From contig WGER01000016.1 in NCBI GenBank assembly GCA_015492645.1, positions 1 to 64,000 of the forward strand: a stretch of 64,000 nucleotides of DNA, written 5' to 3'. Below the pieces are notes generated by a model that saw only the letters and a list, made by a program, of their open reading frames with translations, had not been told where the DNA came from and searched no databases. Positions within the stretch are counted from its first letter, which is position 1, and each line of letters starts with the position of its first letter. Below, piece by piece: positions 48,772 to 59,152 of this stretch. Source of the DNA: Nitrospirota bacterium. GTDB taxonomy: Bacteria; Nitrospirota; Thermodesulfovibrionia; Thermodesulfovibrionales; JdFR-85. Position numbers and translations under genes: made by a program.

Positions 48772-49173
48772 TCAGTATCTCTTTTCAAAATAGTCCATCA
48801 GGATCTGACGATGGTCAAAGGCTATCTCTTGGGGGAGGTTGTCTCTTGTGAAGATGCCCACCTCCTGGGCATCTGAAGCAGCGATGGGCTTCCCCCTTGC
48901 CCTGGCGATATATACGGTGGTTATGGTGTGGAAACGCGGGTCCCTGTCTGGCCTGGAATAAGTGTGCATCTGGCGTATAAGTTCAATATCAAGGCCTGTT
49001 TCTTCCTTTGCCTCTCTAATAGCAGCCTCTTCAAGGCTCTCGCCGTAATCCACAAATCCACCGGGCAGTGCCCATCCGTAAGGTGGATTCTTTCTCTTTA
49101 TAAGGACAATCCCCTCCTCTGTCTCTATAATAACATCAACAGTGGGAAGGGGGTTCCGCGGTGTTTCCTCCAA
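48772..49173 (-). CDS. NUDIX hydrolase
   Basis: Nudix box [24 protein letters not shown]. Confidence 0.95.
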   Translation of the reverse strand: MEETPRNPLPTVDVIIETEEGIVLIKRKNPPYGWALPGGFVDYGESLEEAAIREAKEETGLDIELIRQMHTYSRPDRDPRFHTITTVYIARARGKPIAASDAQEVGIFTRDNLPQEIAFDHRQILMDYFEKRY

Positions 49174-49174
49174 T

Positions 49175-49411
49175 TTATTCGACCTCCTTTGGAGGTGGAA
49201 GGCTCACCATACCCTCTGGGATTATGGTGGATATGGCATGTTTGTAAATCATCTGAAGATTCTGATCCTTTATAAGAACCACAAAGTTATCAAATCCCTT
49301 GATCACGCCCTTGAGCCTCACCCCGTTTGTCAAATAGACCACCACAGGTGTCTTCTCCTTCCTGAGATGGTTAAGAAACAGATCCTGCATATTCTGCGCC
49401 TTGTTTGCCAT
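49175..49411 (-). CDS. hfq: RNA chaperone Hfq
   Basis: NLQDLFL-like [57 protein letters not shown]. Confidence 0.97.
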   Translation of the reverse strand: MANKAQNMQDLFLNHLRKEKTPVVVYLTNGVRLKGVIKGFDNFVVLIKDQNLQMIYKHAISTIIPEGMVSLPPPKEVE

Positions 49412-49543
49412 TTTCCTCTCCTTGATTTTTATATTTTTTGCTTTTTCTATTGTAACTCAAATAGAAACCTTTCTTTCAAGGGTGCGCGTTAGACCCAAAT
49501 TTGCCGAGAGAAATAGAAATGAACTATTTTGTTATAATTTAGG

Positions 49544-51274
49544 ATGGACTATACAATAAGGATAGCAGGTGAAGCCGGTCAGGGGATCCAGACCATAGGT
49601 GGTGTCCTCTCAGATACACTTTTAAGAAGCGGATTTTATGTCTTCAGTTGTCAGGACTACATGTCAAGGATCAGAGGGGGGCACAACTTTTTCACTATAA
49701 GGTTTTCTGATGCACCGGTTATGGCATCCAGAAAGGGGGTTGACCTCCTTGTCGCCCTTAATCTCGAGGGTATCCAAAACCATAGAGACCTTCTTACTGA
49801 GCGTGGTATGATCCTCTACGACCCTGAGGCCACAGGTGAGACCTTTGAGGCTGAGGAGGTCCTCGCAGTCCCTCTCAGGAAACTGGCTGTACAGGAAGGC
49901 AAAAACCCAATTACAGAAAACACAGTGGCCACAGCAGCAGTAATAGGGATGCTCGGGATGGATATGAAGGTCCTTGAGGAGGTGATTACAGAGACATTCC
50001 GGAGGAAGGGTGAGGAGGTGGTCCAGAATAACCTGAGGGCAGCAAGGGCAGGTTATAATTATGCAGTTCAGAAGTGTCTGAGGTGTGGTTTTGTTGTACC
50101 ACCCGTCTCAAACCCAAAGGGTCTCCTCCTGAATGGTAATGAGGCTATAGCACTGGGTGCGATAGCGAGCGGCTGCAGGTTCTACTCTGCCTATCCAATG
50201 ACCCCTTCTACAGGTATCCTGAACTTTATGGCCTCACGGGCAACCAGATATGGTATCGTGGTTGAACAGGCCGAAGATGAGATAGGAGCCATAAACATGG
50301 CGATTGGTGCCTCCTTTGCTGGTGTGAGGGCGATGACCGGTTCTTCCGGCGGGGGATTTGCCCTTATGGTCGAAGGTCTCTCCCTGGCTGCAATGACAGA
50401 GACACCTATTGTAATTGCAGAAGTGCAGAGACCAGGGCCTGCAACGGGTCTGCCCACCCGTACAGAACAGGCAGACCTCCTCTTTGTCCTTTACACAGGA
50501 CATGGAGAGTTTCCGAGAGTGGTCTTCGCCCCTGGCAGTCCCGAACAGGCCTTCTATCTCACAAACAAGGCCTTCGACCTCGCAGAAAGGTTCCAGGTGC
50601 CTGCCTTTGTGCTCTCCGATCAGTATCTTGCAGATTCCCGGTGGACGATCCAGCCTCTCAATCCAGAAAGGGTCCTCTACAGGGACTACAGGCTCAAAGG
50701 CGAGGAACTCAGATCTTTGAAGCAATACCTGAGGCACGCCTTCACAGACACAGGGGTTTCTCCTCTTGCTGTTCCAGGAGATACAGAACACTTAGTGGTA
50801 ACAGACAGTGATGAACACGATGAAGAAGGTCACATAACAGAGGATGCCCTTATCAGACAGAGGATGGTCCAGAAGAGGGTCTTCAGAAAACTCCCTCTAC
50901 TGAAGAAGGAGATATCTCCTCCCACCATATATGGAAGTGACAGGCCCGAGGTATTACTCCTCTGCTGGGGATCAACCTACGGGCTGGTTAAGGAGACTGT
51001 GGATACTCTATCTGATAGATACTCGATAGCAATGATGCATTTTTCTGAACTCTACCCCTTTCCCGAACACTCAGGACAGACATGGTTCAGTATCCTGCAG
51101 AATGCGAGAAGGTGTATCTCTGTTGAGCAGAATGCCACAAATCAATTCTGTAAACTGCTCAGGTCTGAGACCTCTTTTCATGTGAAGGAACATATAAACA
51201 GATATGACGGCAGGCCTTTTACTGTAGATGAACTCACCGAACATGTCCAGAAGACCCTGGAGGGACATAAATGA
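49544..51274 (+). CDS. 2-oxoacid:acceptor oxidoreductase, fused gamma-alpha subunit
   Basis: IRIAGEAGQGIQTIGGVLSDTLLRSG; NGNEAIALGAIASGCRFYSAYPMTPSTGILNFMA; EDEIGAINMAIGASFAGVRAMTGSSGGGFALM. Confidence 0.94.
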   Translation: MDYTIRIAGEAGQGIQTIGGVLSDTLLRSGFYVFSCQDYMSRIRGGHNFFTIRFSDAPVMASRKGVDLLVALNLEGIQNHRDLLTERGMILYDPEATGETFEAEEVLAVPLRKLAVQEGKNPITENTVATAAVIGMLGMDMKVLEEVITETFRRKGEEVVQNNLRAARAGYNYAVQKCLRCGFVVPPVSNPKGLLLNGNEAIALGAIASGCRFYSAYPMTPSTGILNFMASRATRYGIVVEQAEDEIGAINMAIGASFAGVRAMTGSSGGGFALMVEGLSLAAMTETPIVIAEVQRPGPATGLPTRTEQADLLFVLYTGHGEFPRVVFAPGSPEQAFYLTNKAFDLAERFQVPAFVLSDQYLADSRWTIQPLNPERVLYRDYRLKGEELRSLKQYLRHAFTDTGVSPLAVPGDTEHLVVTDSDEHDEEGHITEDALIRQRMVQKRVFRKLPLLKKEISPPTIYGSDRPEVLLLCWGSTYGLVKETVDTLSDRYSIAMMHFSELYPFPEHSGQTWFSILQNARRCISVEQNATNQFCKLLRSETSFHVKEHINRYDGRPFTVDELTEHVQKTLEGHK

Positions 51275-52119
51275 GTGATGAATACACAGGCCAGATACCT
51301 GCATGGTGTCCAGGTTGCGGCAATTTCCCTGTACTTGAAAGCCTGAAGCAGGCCCTGATGGAACTGAAGTTACGACCCTTTCAACTGACCATCGTTTCAG
51401 GAATAGGACAGGCCGGCAAACTACCCCATTATACACGGTGTAATACCTTCAATGGACTGCATGGAAGGACGCTGCCTGTGGCCACCGGAGTGAAACTCGT
51501 GAACCCTGAAATGATCGTTATAGCAGTGGCAGGAGACGGCGACTGTTATGGTGAGGGCGGTAACCACCTCCTTCACGCCATCAGGAGAAATGTGAATATA
51601 AAACTCTTTGTCCACAATAACCAGATATATGGACTCACGAAGGGACAGGCCTCCCCTACCTCTATGGAGTCCCTCAAGTCCAAGACACAACCCTTTGGTA
51701 TACTCTCAGAGCCTCTGAACCCCATAGCCCTTGCAGTTGCCCTTGACTGCAGTTTTGTTGCAAGGGGATATGCTGGAGACCAGGAGTTTCTCAAGGACCT
51801 CATGAAGGAGGCGATCTCTCACAGGGGTTTCGCCCTTCTTGACATACTTCAGCCCTGTGTGACGTTCAATAAGGTAAACACCTATTCATGGTACTCCGAG
51901 AGGGTCTACAGACTAAAGGACCACGACCCTCAAGACCGCATAAGGGCGTTTCAGGTAGCCCTCCAGTGGGGTGACAGGATTCCAACAGGCGTAATATACA
52001 GGAATGAAAGGTCCATTATGGAAGATAGGATCCCGATCCTGAAGGAGGGACCACTCACCAAGAGGCCTTTCGACCTTAATAAAATACTTGAGGAAGAAGC
52101 ATTTAACCCTTTAAAATAA
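51271..52119 (+). CDS. 2-oxoacid:acceptor oxidoreductase beta subunit (TPP-binding)
   Basis: AWCPGCGNFPVLESLKQAL; GDGDCYGEGGNHLLHAIRRNVNIKLFVHNNQIYGLTKGQASPTS. Confidence 0.95.
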   Translation: MSDEYTGQIPAWCPGCGNFPVLESLKQALMELKLRPFQLTIVSGIGQAGKLPHYTRCNTFNGLHGRTLPVATGVKLVNPEMIVIAVAGDGDCYGEGGNHLLHAIRRNVNIKLFVHNNQIYGLTKGQASPTSMESLKSKTQPFGILSEPLNPIALAVALDCSFVARGYAGDQEFLKDLMKEAISHRGFALLDILQPCVTFNKVNTYSWYSERVYRLKDHDPQDRIRAFQVALQWGDRIPTGVIYRNERSIMEDRIPILKEGPLTKRPFDLNKILEEEAFNPLK

Positions 52120-52120
52120 A

Positions 52121-53269
52121 ATGAAAAAAGTCTCAATACTTGGATCAACAGGTTCAGTAGGAAAGGCAACCCTGGAGGTGATCAGGCGATACCCTGGTAG
52201 ATTCAGGGTGGTAGGTCTTGCCACAGGCAAAAACATTCACCTGCTAAAGGAGCAGATTGAGGAGTTCAGGCCTTCAGTGGTTGCAGTGGCGGATACAGAG
52301 GGGGCAGAGAGGTTAAGGAGAGAGGTCTCAGGGGTCAAGGTCCTCTCAGGCCATGAGGGATTGAATGAGGTGGCAACCCATCCTGAGGTGGATATGGTGA
52401 TATCTGCCATATCCGGTTCTGCCGGTCTGATACCCACTTATGAGGCTATCAGGGCCTCAAAGGCGATCGGGCTTGCAAACAAGGAGACCCTTGTGATGGC
52501 TGGTAATCTGGTGATGTCAGAGGTGAAAAGGAGAGGTGTCCTACTGATTCCCGTTGATAGCGAACATAGCGCCCTCTTCCAGTGTCTTGAAAACCGGGAC
52601 AGATCCACTGTGAAGAGACTGATCCTGACCGCATCTGGAGGTCCCTTCAGGGAACTGCCTGAGGAGAGGATGAGGTGTGTTACTGTTACTGAGGCCTTGA
52701 ACCATCCCATCTGGAAGATGGGGAAGAAGATCACCATAGACTCGGCAACGCTGATGAATAAGGCCCTTGAGGTGATAGAGGCCCATTTCCTCTTTGACTT
52801 TCCTGCAGAATCAATTGAGGTGGTGATCCATCCGGAATCTGTTGTCCATTCACTGATAGAACTTGCCGACGGTAGCCTGATAGCCCACCTTTCAGTTCCT
52901 GATATGAAGGGGCCTATTGCCTATGCCCTCAGTTATCCTGAAAGGTTATCCGATGTGCTTCCTGGCTGTAAACTGACCGAATTAAGAAGATTGTCCTTTG
53001 AGAGGCCTGACCTGCAGAGGTTCCCCTGCCTTGGGTATGCCTATACTGCCCTGAGGATGGGTGGCACTGCCACCACTGTGCTGAACGCCGCCAATGAGAT
53101 GGCGGTTGAGGCATTCCTTCAAGGTGTTATATCTTTTATGGACATCCCTGTTATAATAGAAGAGATACTCAGTGCCCATTCTCCTAAGGCTATCCAGACC
53201 TTGGACGATGTCTTTGATGCAGATAAATGGGCAAGACAGAGGTTTGAGGAGGTCCTGCAGAGACATTGA
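52121..53269 (+). CDS. dxr: 1-deoxy-D-xylulose 5-phosphate reductoisomerase
   Basis: VSILGSTGSVGKATLEVI; LANKETLVMAG; PVDSEHSALFQCL; KITIDSATLMNKALEVIEAHFLF. Confidence 0.98.
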   Translation: MKKVSILGSTGSVGKATLEVIRRYPGRFRVVGLATGKNIHLLKEQIEEFRPSVVAVADTEGAERLRREVSGVKVLSGHEGLNEVATHPEVDMVISAISGSAGLIPTYEAIRASKAIGLANKETLVMAGNLVMSEVKRRGVLLIPVDSEHSALFQCLENRDRSTVKRLILTASGGPFRELPEERMRCVTVTEALNHPIWKMGKKITIDSATLMNKALEVIEAHFLFDFPAESIEVVIHPESVVHSLIELADGSLIAHLSVPDMKGPIAYALSYPERLSDVLPGCKLTELRRLSFERPDLQRFPCLGYAYTALRMGGTATTVLNAANEMAVEAFLQGVISFMDIPVIIEEILSAHSPKAIQTLDDVFDADKWARQRFEEVLQRH

Positions 53270-54357
53270 GTATACTTTCAGCAATAATACTACTCGGTGT
53301 ACTCATCTTTGTGCACGAACTGGGCCATTTCCTTTTTGCAAAACTCTCTAAGGTTAAAGTCCTCAGGTTCTCTCTCGGGTTTGGCCCGAAGGTGTTTGGC
53401 ATTAAGATGGGTGAGACCGAGTATGTCCTTTCAGCCTTTCCACTGGGTGGATATGTAAAGATGCTCGGGGAAGACCCGAAGGAGGATTATCCCTTAGAAG
53501 AGAGATCACGGGCCTTCGGGGAACAGCCCCTTAAAAGGAGGGCATTGATTGTGCTGGCAGGTCCCCTCTTTAATATTATCCTTTCATATGTGATATTTAC
53601 GGGAATTCTCGCTACAGGGCTACCCCTGAATGTTCCAAAGATAGAGAAGGTTCTGCCTGTTGTGGACTCTGTAGAAGAGGGATATCCAGCAAAAGAGGCC
53701 GGTTTAAGGCCGGGCGATAGAATAGTCCAGATAGAGGATAAGAGGATTGATACCTGGTTTGACATGGTTGACATAGTCTCCCAGAACCCTGGCAGGGAAC
53801 TTCTCTTCGTGGTGAAAAGGGGAGATGAGACCATAGAGGTGAAGATCGTACCAAAGGCTGATATAGAAGTGACACCAGAAGGTGAAAGGATTACCATAGG
53901 GAGGATCGGGGTGAGAAGGGACACAACCGGGCTATTTCAGACCATAGAGGTGGAATCTCCTTTAATGGCCCCTGTTGTAGGGATAGTGGCTACCTACAGG
54001 ATGGGATTCTTTATTATAGATTCCATCAAATTACTGGTTACAGGAAAGGTCTCTCTGAAGAATCTTGGTGGACCTGTTACAATAATGAAAGAATCAGGCA
54101 GGGCAGCAGAGGCAGGTTTTCTTCCCTATATCCTGTTTATGGCCCTTCTGAGTGTCAACCTGGGGATACTGAATCTCCTGCCCATTCCAATCCTTGACGG
54201 TGGTCACCTCCTGCTTTATGCAATAGAGGCAATAAAGGGCTCTCCCTTAAAACAGAACACTGTTGTACTCATCAACAGGGTCGGTTATTTCATCCTGGCG
54301 TTGTTGATGGGGCTTGCTCTTTACAATGACTTCCTCCGTATCCTGTCAGGCAGATGA
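53266..54357 (+). CDS. rseP: RIP metalloprotease RseP (site-2 protease, PDZ)
   Basis: LIFVHELGHFLFAKL HExxH; PDZ GYPAKEAGLRPGDRIVQIEDKRI; NLLPIPILDGGHLLLY. Confidence 0.95.
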   Translation: MSILSAIILLGVLIFVHELGHFLFAKLSKVKVLRFSLGFGPKVFGIKMGETEYVLSAFPLGGYVKMLGEDPKEDYPLEERSRAFGEQPLKRRALIVLAGPLFNIILSYVIFTGILATGLPLNVPKIEKVLPVVDSVEEGYPAKEAGLRPGDRIVQIEDKRIDTWFDMVDIVSQNPGRELLFVVKRGDETIEVKIVPKADIEVTPEGERITIGRIGVRRDTTGLFQTIEVESPLMAPVVGIVATYRMGFFIIDSIKLLVTGKVSLKNLGGPVTIMKESGRAAEAGFLPYILFMALLSVNLGILNLLPIPILDGGHLLLYAIEAIKGSPLKQNTVVLINRVGYFILALLMGLALYNDFLRILSGR

Positions 54358-54737
54358 CAATAGAGGTGAAGATATATTATGAAGATACCGACTGTGGCGG
54401 GGTTGTTTATTATGCCAACTATCTGAAGTACTTTGAGAGGGGAAGAACTGAGTATCTCGAATCCAGGGGTTTCAGGCTGAAAGACCTCATGCAGAAAGGG
54501 ATATTCTTTGTTGTGGTAGAGGCCCATCTTCGATACCACTCACCTGGCAGATACGGGGATGTTCTGCTGATAGACACAGAACTGAAGGATAAGGGGAGGG
54601 TATCGCTCCTCTTCTCTCACAGTGTCAGGAGGAAGGGAACGGAAGAACTGCTTGTAACAGGCGAGGTGAAGATCGCCTCTGTGAATGAGAGAATGAAACC
54701 TCTCAGGATACCAGAGGATATCCTTTCTGCTGTCTGA
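54354..54737 (+). CDS. Acyl-CoA thioesterase, YbgC/hotdog family
   Basis: VKIYYEDTDCGGVVYYANYLKYFERGRTEYL. Confidence 0.95.
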   Translation: MTIEVKIYYEDTDCGGVVYYANYLKYFERGRTEYLESRGFRLKDLMQKGIFFVVVEAHLRYHSPGRYGDVLLIDTELKDKGRVSLLFSHSVRRKGTEELLVTGEVKIASVNERMKPLRIPEDILSAV

Positions 54738-54848
54738 AGGGTCTTGGGGTTCTGCCTCGGTGTTTAGTTTTGGAAGTTTTCGATAGAAATGACTGCTTTC
54801 GGATTCATGCACTGTTGGGTCAGGAGTCATAGGAGAATTGTACAAACC

Positions 54849-54876
54849 TTGACTTTTGGGGATTTAAGATTATATT
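54849..54876 (+). promoter_or_regulatory. Candidate sigma70-type promoter of ileS
   Basis: TTGACT -16 nt- TATATT, 10 nt before ATG. Confidence 0.55.
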
Positions 54877-54886
54877 TTTAAAGTCT

Positions 54887-57655
54887 ATGGCAAAAGATTA
54901 CAAGGACACGTTAAATTTGCCCCAGACCGCCTTCCCGATGAAGGCCAACCTCACTCAAAGGGAGCCAGAGATCATCGCCTTCTGGCAGGAGAGAGATATT
55001 TACTCAAAGATACAGAAGAAGAATGCTTCTGGTGCTCCCATGATCCTTCACGACGGGCCTCCCTATGCGAATGGCCACATTCATATGGGTCATGTCCTGA
55101 ATAAGGTCTTAAAGGATATTATCGTAAAGTACTGGAGCATGAAGGGTTACTATGCACCCTTTGTGCCTGGATGGGACTGTCATGGGCTTCCTATAGAATT
55201 GCAGGTGGATAAACAACTGGGTAAGGAGAAGGATAGCACCCCTGTACTGAAGAAGAGGCAACTGTGCAGGGAGTATGCCGAGAGGTTTGTCCAGATCCAG
55301 AGAGAGGAATTTATCCGATTAGGGGTCTTTGGTGACTGGCAGAGGCCATATCTAACAATGGATTACCATTATCAAGCCACTATTGTGGAAGAATTCCTGA
55401 GGTTTTTAAAGGAGGGCTATGTTTACAGGGGTAAGAAGCCTGTACACTGGTGTCCTTCCTGTGTTACCGCCCTCGCCGAAGCAGAGGTGGAGTATAATGA
55501 AAAGACCTCTCCCTCAATATTTGTCAAGTTCCGTCTGGACAGTCCGATCCATCCCCAAAAGGAGACCTATATTCTGGTCTGGACAACCACTCCATGGACA
55601 CTGCCAGCGAACCTGGCCCTCGCTGTGAATCCAGAGGTTGAGTATGTGGCAATCGAGACCGGAGAGGAAGTCTATATTCTGGCAGGTGCACTGCTCGAAA
55701 GGCTAAGAGAGGAGATCGGTCTTGATGGTAAGGTGGTCAGGAGGATACCAGGCAGACAACTGGAGGGTCTGAAGGCAGAACATCCATTTCTTAACAGAGA
55801 ATCCATCATTCTTACAGCAGACTTCGTTAGTATATCTGAAGGTACAGGGGTGGTCCATATCGCCCCTGGTCATGGGGAGGAAGACTACCTCCTCGGCCTC
55901 CAGCACTCCCTTGAGATCTACGCACCTGTAGATGATAGAGGAAGGTTTACCATTCAGGACTATGGACTCAGAGGGATGGATGTCTTCAAGGCCAACTCAA
56001 GGATTATAGAGATACTCAAGGAGAGGGGTGCACTGCTGAAGTCATCAGAGATCACTCACTCCTATCCTCACTGCTGGAGATGCAAGAAGCCTGTTATCTT
56101 CAGGGCAACTGAACAGTGGTTCATCTCTGTGGAACACAACCACCTGAGACAGAGATGTCTTCAGGAGATAGACCGGGTGAGGTGGATTCCCCATTGGGGG
56201 AGAGAGAGGATAAAGGGGATGGTATCGCAGAGGCCGGATTGGTGCATCTCCCGTCAGAGGGCATGGGGGGTTCCTATTACTGTGGCCATCTGTGAGACCT
56301 GTGGCAGGGTGGTGATGGAGGATGCCTTTTATGAAAATGTGCTTCAGATGTTCAGGGCAAAAGGGGCAGACTCCTGGTTTGAGGCAGACCTGAAAGAACT
56401 CTTACCAGAGGGTTACAGGTGTGAATGTGGTTCTGCAGAATTTCGGAAAGAGAGAGATATCCTGGATGTCTGGTTCGATTCTGGAGTGAGCCATGCTGCT
56501 GTGCTACAAAAGGATGAACGGTTGCGCTGGCCTTCTTTCATGTACCTTGAAGGGAGTGATCAACACAGGGGCTGGTTCCAGAGTTCCCTTATATGTTCCG
56601 TAGGTACAAGACAGAGGGCCCCATATGAGGTGGTGCTCACCCATGGATTTGTTGTGGATGGTGAGGGGAAGAAGATGTCTAAATCACTCGGCAATGTCAT
56701 CTCCCCTGAAGAGATTATCCGTGAAAGTGGTGCAGAGATTCTGAGATTATGGGTGTCAGCAGAGGACTACAGGGCTGATGTAAGGTTGTCCAGAGAGATC
56801 ATAAAGAGGCTTGTGGAGGCCTACAGAAAGATCAGAAATACCTGCAGATTCATGCTTGGAAATCTCTACGACTTTGATCATGGTGACTACAGAAAACACC
56901 TCCTGGAAATAGACAGATGGGCACTTTTGAAACTTCAAAAACTCATAAAGAAGGTAACGAAGGCCTATGAGAACTTTGACTTCCATGAGGTCTTCCACCG
57001 AATATACAACTTCTGTGTGGTCGACATGAGTGCCATCTATCTGGATATTCTTAAAGACAGGCTTTACACCTTTGCCCCTGAGTCATTGGAGAGAAGGGCT
57101 GCACAATGGACTGTGTATCAGATACTGAATGCACTCGTGAGGTTGATGGCGCCTGTACTCTCCTTTACTGCTGAAGAACTCTGGCAGCATCTACCTGCTA
57201 AGGAAAAGGCTGAGAGTGTCTTTCTTACAGACTTTCCTGCGCCTTCAGAGGAATTCATGGACGAAGACCTTGAAAGGCGTTGGGATGTTCTTCTCCAGAT
57301 AAGAGAGACCGCTAATAAGGCGCTTGAGGAAAAGAGAAGGGAGAAGTTCATCGGTAACTCCTTAGAGGCAAAGTTGAGACTCTATGCAGCAGAGGATATC
57401 TACCAGTTGCTTCAACAGTACAGAGACTTCCTGCCGTACTTCTTTATAGTCTCTCAGGTGGAGGTGGGTGAAATTTCTGAGGCCCCTGAGGATTCATTAA
57501 GGGATGAACAGATCTCCCTGGCGGTGTCTGTAGATAGGGCCGAGGGAGAAAAATGTCTCAGGTGCTGGAATTATTCACCTACGGTGGGCAGTTACAGAGA
57601 AGACCCACATCTCTGCAGTCGTTGCCACAGTGTGTTGATGAGTATAAAAAGATGA
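54887..57655 (+). CDS. ileS: Isoleucyl-tRNA synthetase
   Basis: LHDGPPYANGHIHMGHVLNKVLKDIIVKY; PGWDCHGLPIE; GKKMSKSLGN; C-terminal zinc motif CLRCWNYSPTVG...CSRCHSVL. Confidence 0.98.
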   Translation: MAKDYKDTLNLPQTAFPMKANLTQREPEIIAFWQERDIYSKIQKKNASGAPMILHDGPPYANGHIHMGHVLNKVLKDIIVKYWSMKGYYAPFVPGWDCHGLPIELQVDKQLGKEKDSTPVLKKRQLCREYAERFVQIQREEFIRLGVFGDWQRPYLTMDYHYQATIVEEFLRFLKEGYVYRGKKPVHWCPSCVTALAEAEVEYNEKTSPSIFVKFRLDSPIHPQKETYILVWTTTPWTLPANLALAVNPEVEYVAIETGEEVYILAGALLERLREEIGLDGKVVRRIPGRQLEGLKAEHPFLNRESIILTADFVSISEGTGVVHIAPGHGEEDYLLGLQHSLEIYAPVDDRGRFTIQDYGLRGMDVFKANSRIIEILKERGALLKSSEITHSYPHCWRCKKPVIFRATEQWFISVEHNHLRQRCLQEIDRVRWIPHWGRERIKGMVSQRPDWCISRQRAWGVPITVAICETCGRVVMEDAFYENVLQMFRAKGADSWFEADLKELLPEGYRCECGSAEFRKERDILDVWFDSGVSHAAVLQKDERLRWPSFMYLEGSDQHRGWFQSSLICSVGTRQRAPYEVVLTHGFVVDGEGKKMSKSLGNVISPEEIIRESGAEILRLWVSAEDYRADVRLSREIIKRLVEAYRKIRNTCRFMLGNLYDFDHGDYRKHLLEIDRWALLKLQKLIKKVTKAYENFDFHEVFHRIYNFCVVDMSAIYLDILKDRLYTFAPESLERRAAQWTVYQILNALVRLMAPVLSFTAEELWQHLPAKEKAESVFLTDFPAPSEEFMDEDLERRWDVLLQIRETANKALEEKRREKFIGNSLEAKLRLYAAEDIYQLLQQYRDFLPYFFIVSQVEVGEISEAPEDSLRDEQISLAVSVDRAEGEKCLRCWNYSPTVGSYREDPHLCSRCHSVLMSIKR

Positions 57656-58092
57656 AACTTTTACTCCCTCTAATGATGATTCCCCCACTTCTTGTGGTGG
57701 ATCAGGTCACGAAGCACCTTGTATCCACCCGTGTTCCTCCATCATCTCCTATTAAGGTTATGCCATTTCTTCAGATTGTAAATGTGAAGAATACAGGTGC
57801 TGCCTTTGGAATACTTCAGGGCCTGGGGAACTCTACCTTTGTGATAATCACGACTGTGGCCATCATCATCGTCTTTTTCATCTATTTTAAAAGTCGCGAG
57901 GACAGCCTCTCGCTCACTCTGATCCTTGCTGGTGCAATGGGTAATCTGATTGATAGACTCCGGTATGGGTATGTGGTTGACTTCATTGACATCCATATAG
58001 GTAGATACCACTGGCCTGCCTTTAATGTGTCAGATAGTCTGCTAACCATAGGTGTGTTTCTACTCTTTTTTAAACTCTTTAAGAAGGGTTGA
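57652..58092 (+). CDS. lspA: Lipoprotein signal peptidase (start ATG 57652, ATGA overlap with ileS)
   Basis: VDQVTKHLV; VKNTGAAFGIL; GAMGNLIDRLRYGYVVDFIDIHIGRYHWPAFNVSDS. Confidence 0.96.
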   Translation: MKLLLPLMMIPPLLVVDQVTKHLVSTRVPPSSPIKVMPFLQIVNVKNTGAAFGILQGLGNSTFVIITTVAIIIVFFIYFKSREDSLSLTLILAGAMGNLIDRLRYGYVVDFIDIHIGRYHWPAFNVSDSLLTIGVFLLFFKLFKKG

Positions 58093-58186
58093 TCAGTCCC
58101 GCCACAAAGCCGACTACAGCAATGTCAGTAATGGTTTTGGCCAAGAGTGGTAAATTTGGGATAACCCTTTTGGTACAATATATTGT

Positions 58187-59152
58187 ATGAGGTCTCCTGG
58201 GATCATGCTGACAGTTCTGGTTCTCTGGATTGTGCCCATGTCTGTCCATGCACTCAGTGGGGCATACATACTTGACAGAGGGGAGACCGTGTTTGGTTTT
58301 CCCAGACACTACACTATCAAGGACGACTCCGAGACCCTTGTGAGATTGGCCATTCAATATGACCTGGGATACAATGAGATTGTTGCGGCAAATCCAGACA
58401 TTGATCCATGGTATCCCGGTAAAGGTACGAAGGTGGTACTCCCCACTTCATGGATACTCCCCCATGGTATACCCTATTCTGATAAACACTACACACTGGT
58501 GATAAACCTTGCAGAGTTGAGACTCTACATGGTGAAGAGAGAGGGAGAGAGGCTAAGGGTCTTTACCTTCCCTGTAGGGATTGGCTCCGAAGGCTATGAT
58601 ACCCCAATAGGTGTATTCAGGATTATTGAGAAGATAAGAAGACCCACCTGGTTTGTACCTGAGAGCATCCGGAAGGAGGACCCTGAACTGCCACCCCTTG
58701 TGCCTCCTGGTCCTGACAACCCCCTGGGAGAATTTGCCCTGAGGCTTTCAAACCCCTCCTATCTCATACATGGCACAAACAAGCCCCTCGGTGTGGGCAG
58801 GAGGATAAGCCATGGCTGTATCAGGATGTACCCAGCAGATATAGAGAAGGTTTTCAGTAGAGCAGAGGTAGGTGATCCTGTTTATATTGTCTCCCAGCCT
58901 GTAAAGTTGGGCAAGAGAAATGGCAAGGTCTATATTGAGATAGAGCCAGGTGGGGGAGAGAATCTGCTTCAGGAGACGCTAAATGTATTAAGAGGCGCAC
59001 CTCTGGACACCCTGACCCTGTATCGGTTTGTGAAGGAGGCAAAGGGATTTCCACAGCACTATCCACTGCTCAACCTTTCAAGTAACACCTCCCTCATGAG
59101 GTCCAGAGGTGGTTCCACACCTGTCCAGAGGCGGAATGCCTCTGCCCCCTGA
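58187..59152 (+). CDS. L,D-transpeptidase (YkuD) with LysM-like N-terminal region
   Basis: YTIKDDSETLVRLAIQYDLGYNEIVAANPDIDPW; LAELRLYMVKREGERLRVFTFPVGIG; LIHGTNKPLGVGRRISHGCIRMYPADI. Confidence 0.95.
   Translation: MRSPGIMLTVLVLWIVPMSVHALSGAYILDRGETVFGFPRHYTIKDDSETLVRLAIQYDLGYNEIVAANPDIDPWYPGKGTKVVLPTSWILPHGIPYSDKHYTLVINLAELRLYMVKREGERLRVFTFPVGIGSEGYDTPIGVFRIIEKIRRPTWFVPESIRKEDPELPPLVPPGPDNPLGEFALRLSNPSYLIHGTNKPLGVGRRISHGCIRMYPADIEKVFSRAEVGDPVYIVSQPVKLGKRNGKVYIEIEPGGGENLLQETLNVLRGAPLDTLTLYRFVKEAKGFPQHYPLLNLSSNTSLMRSRGGSTPVQRRNASAP

Noticed and set aside
54738-54886. T-box leader for ileS
   Set aside because: No T-box consensus (TGGNACCGCG-like) or terminator seen, and the apparent promoter is adjacent to the ATG.
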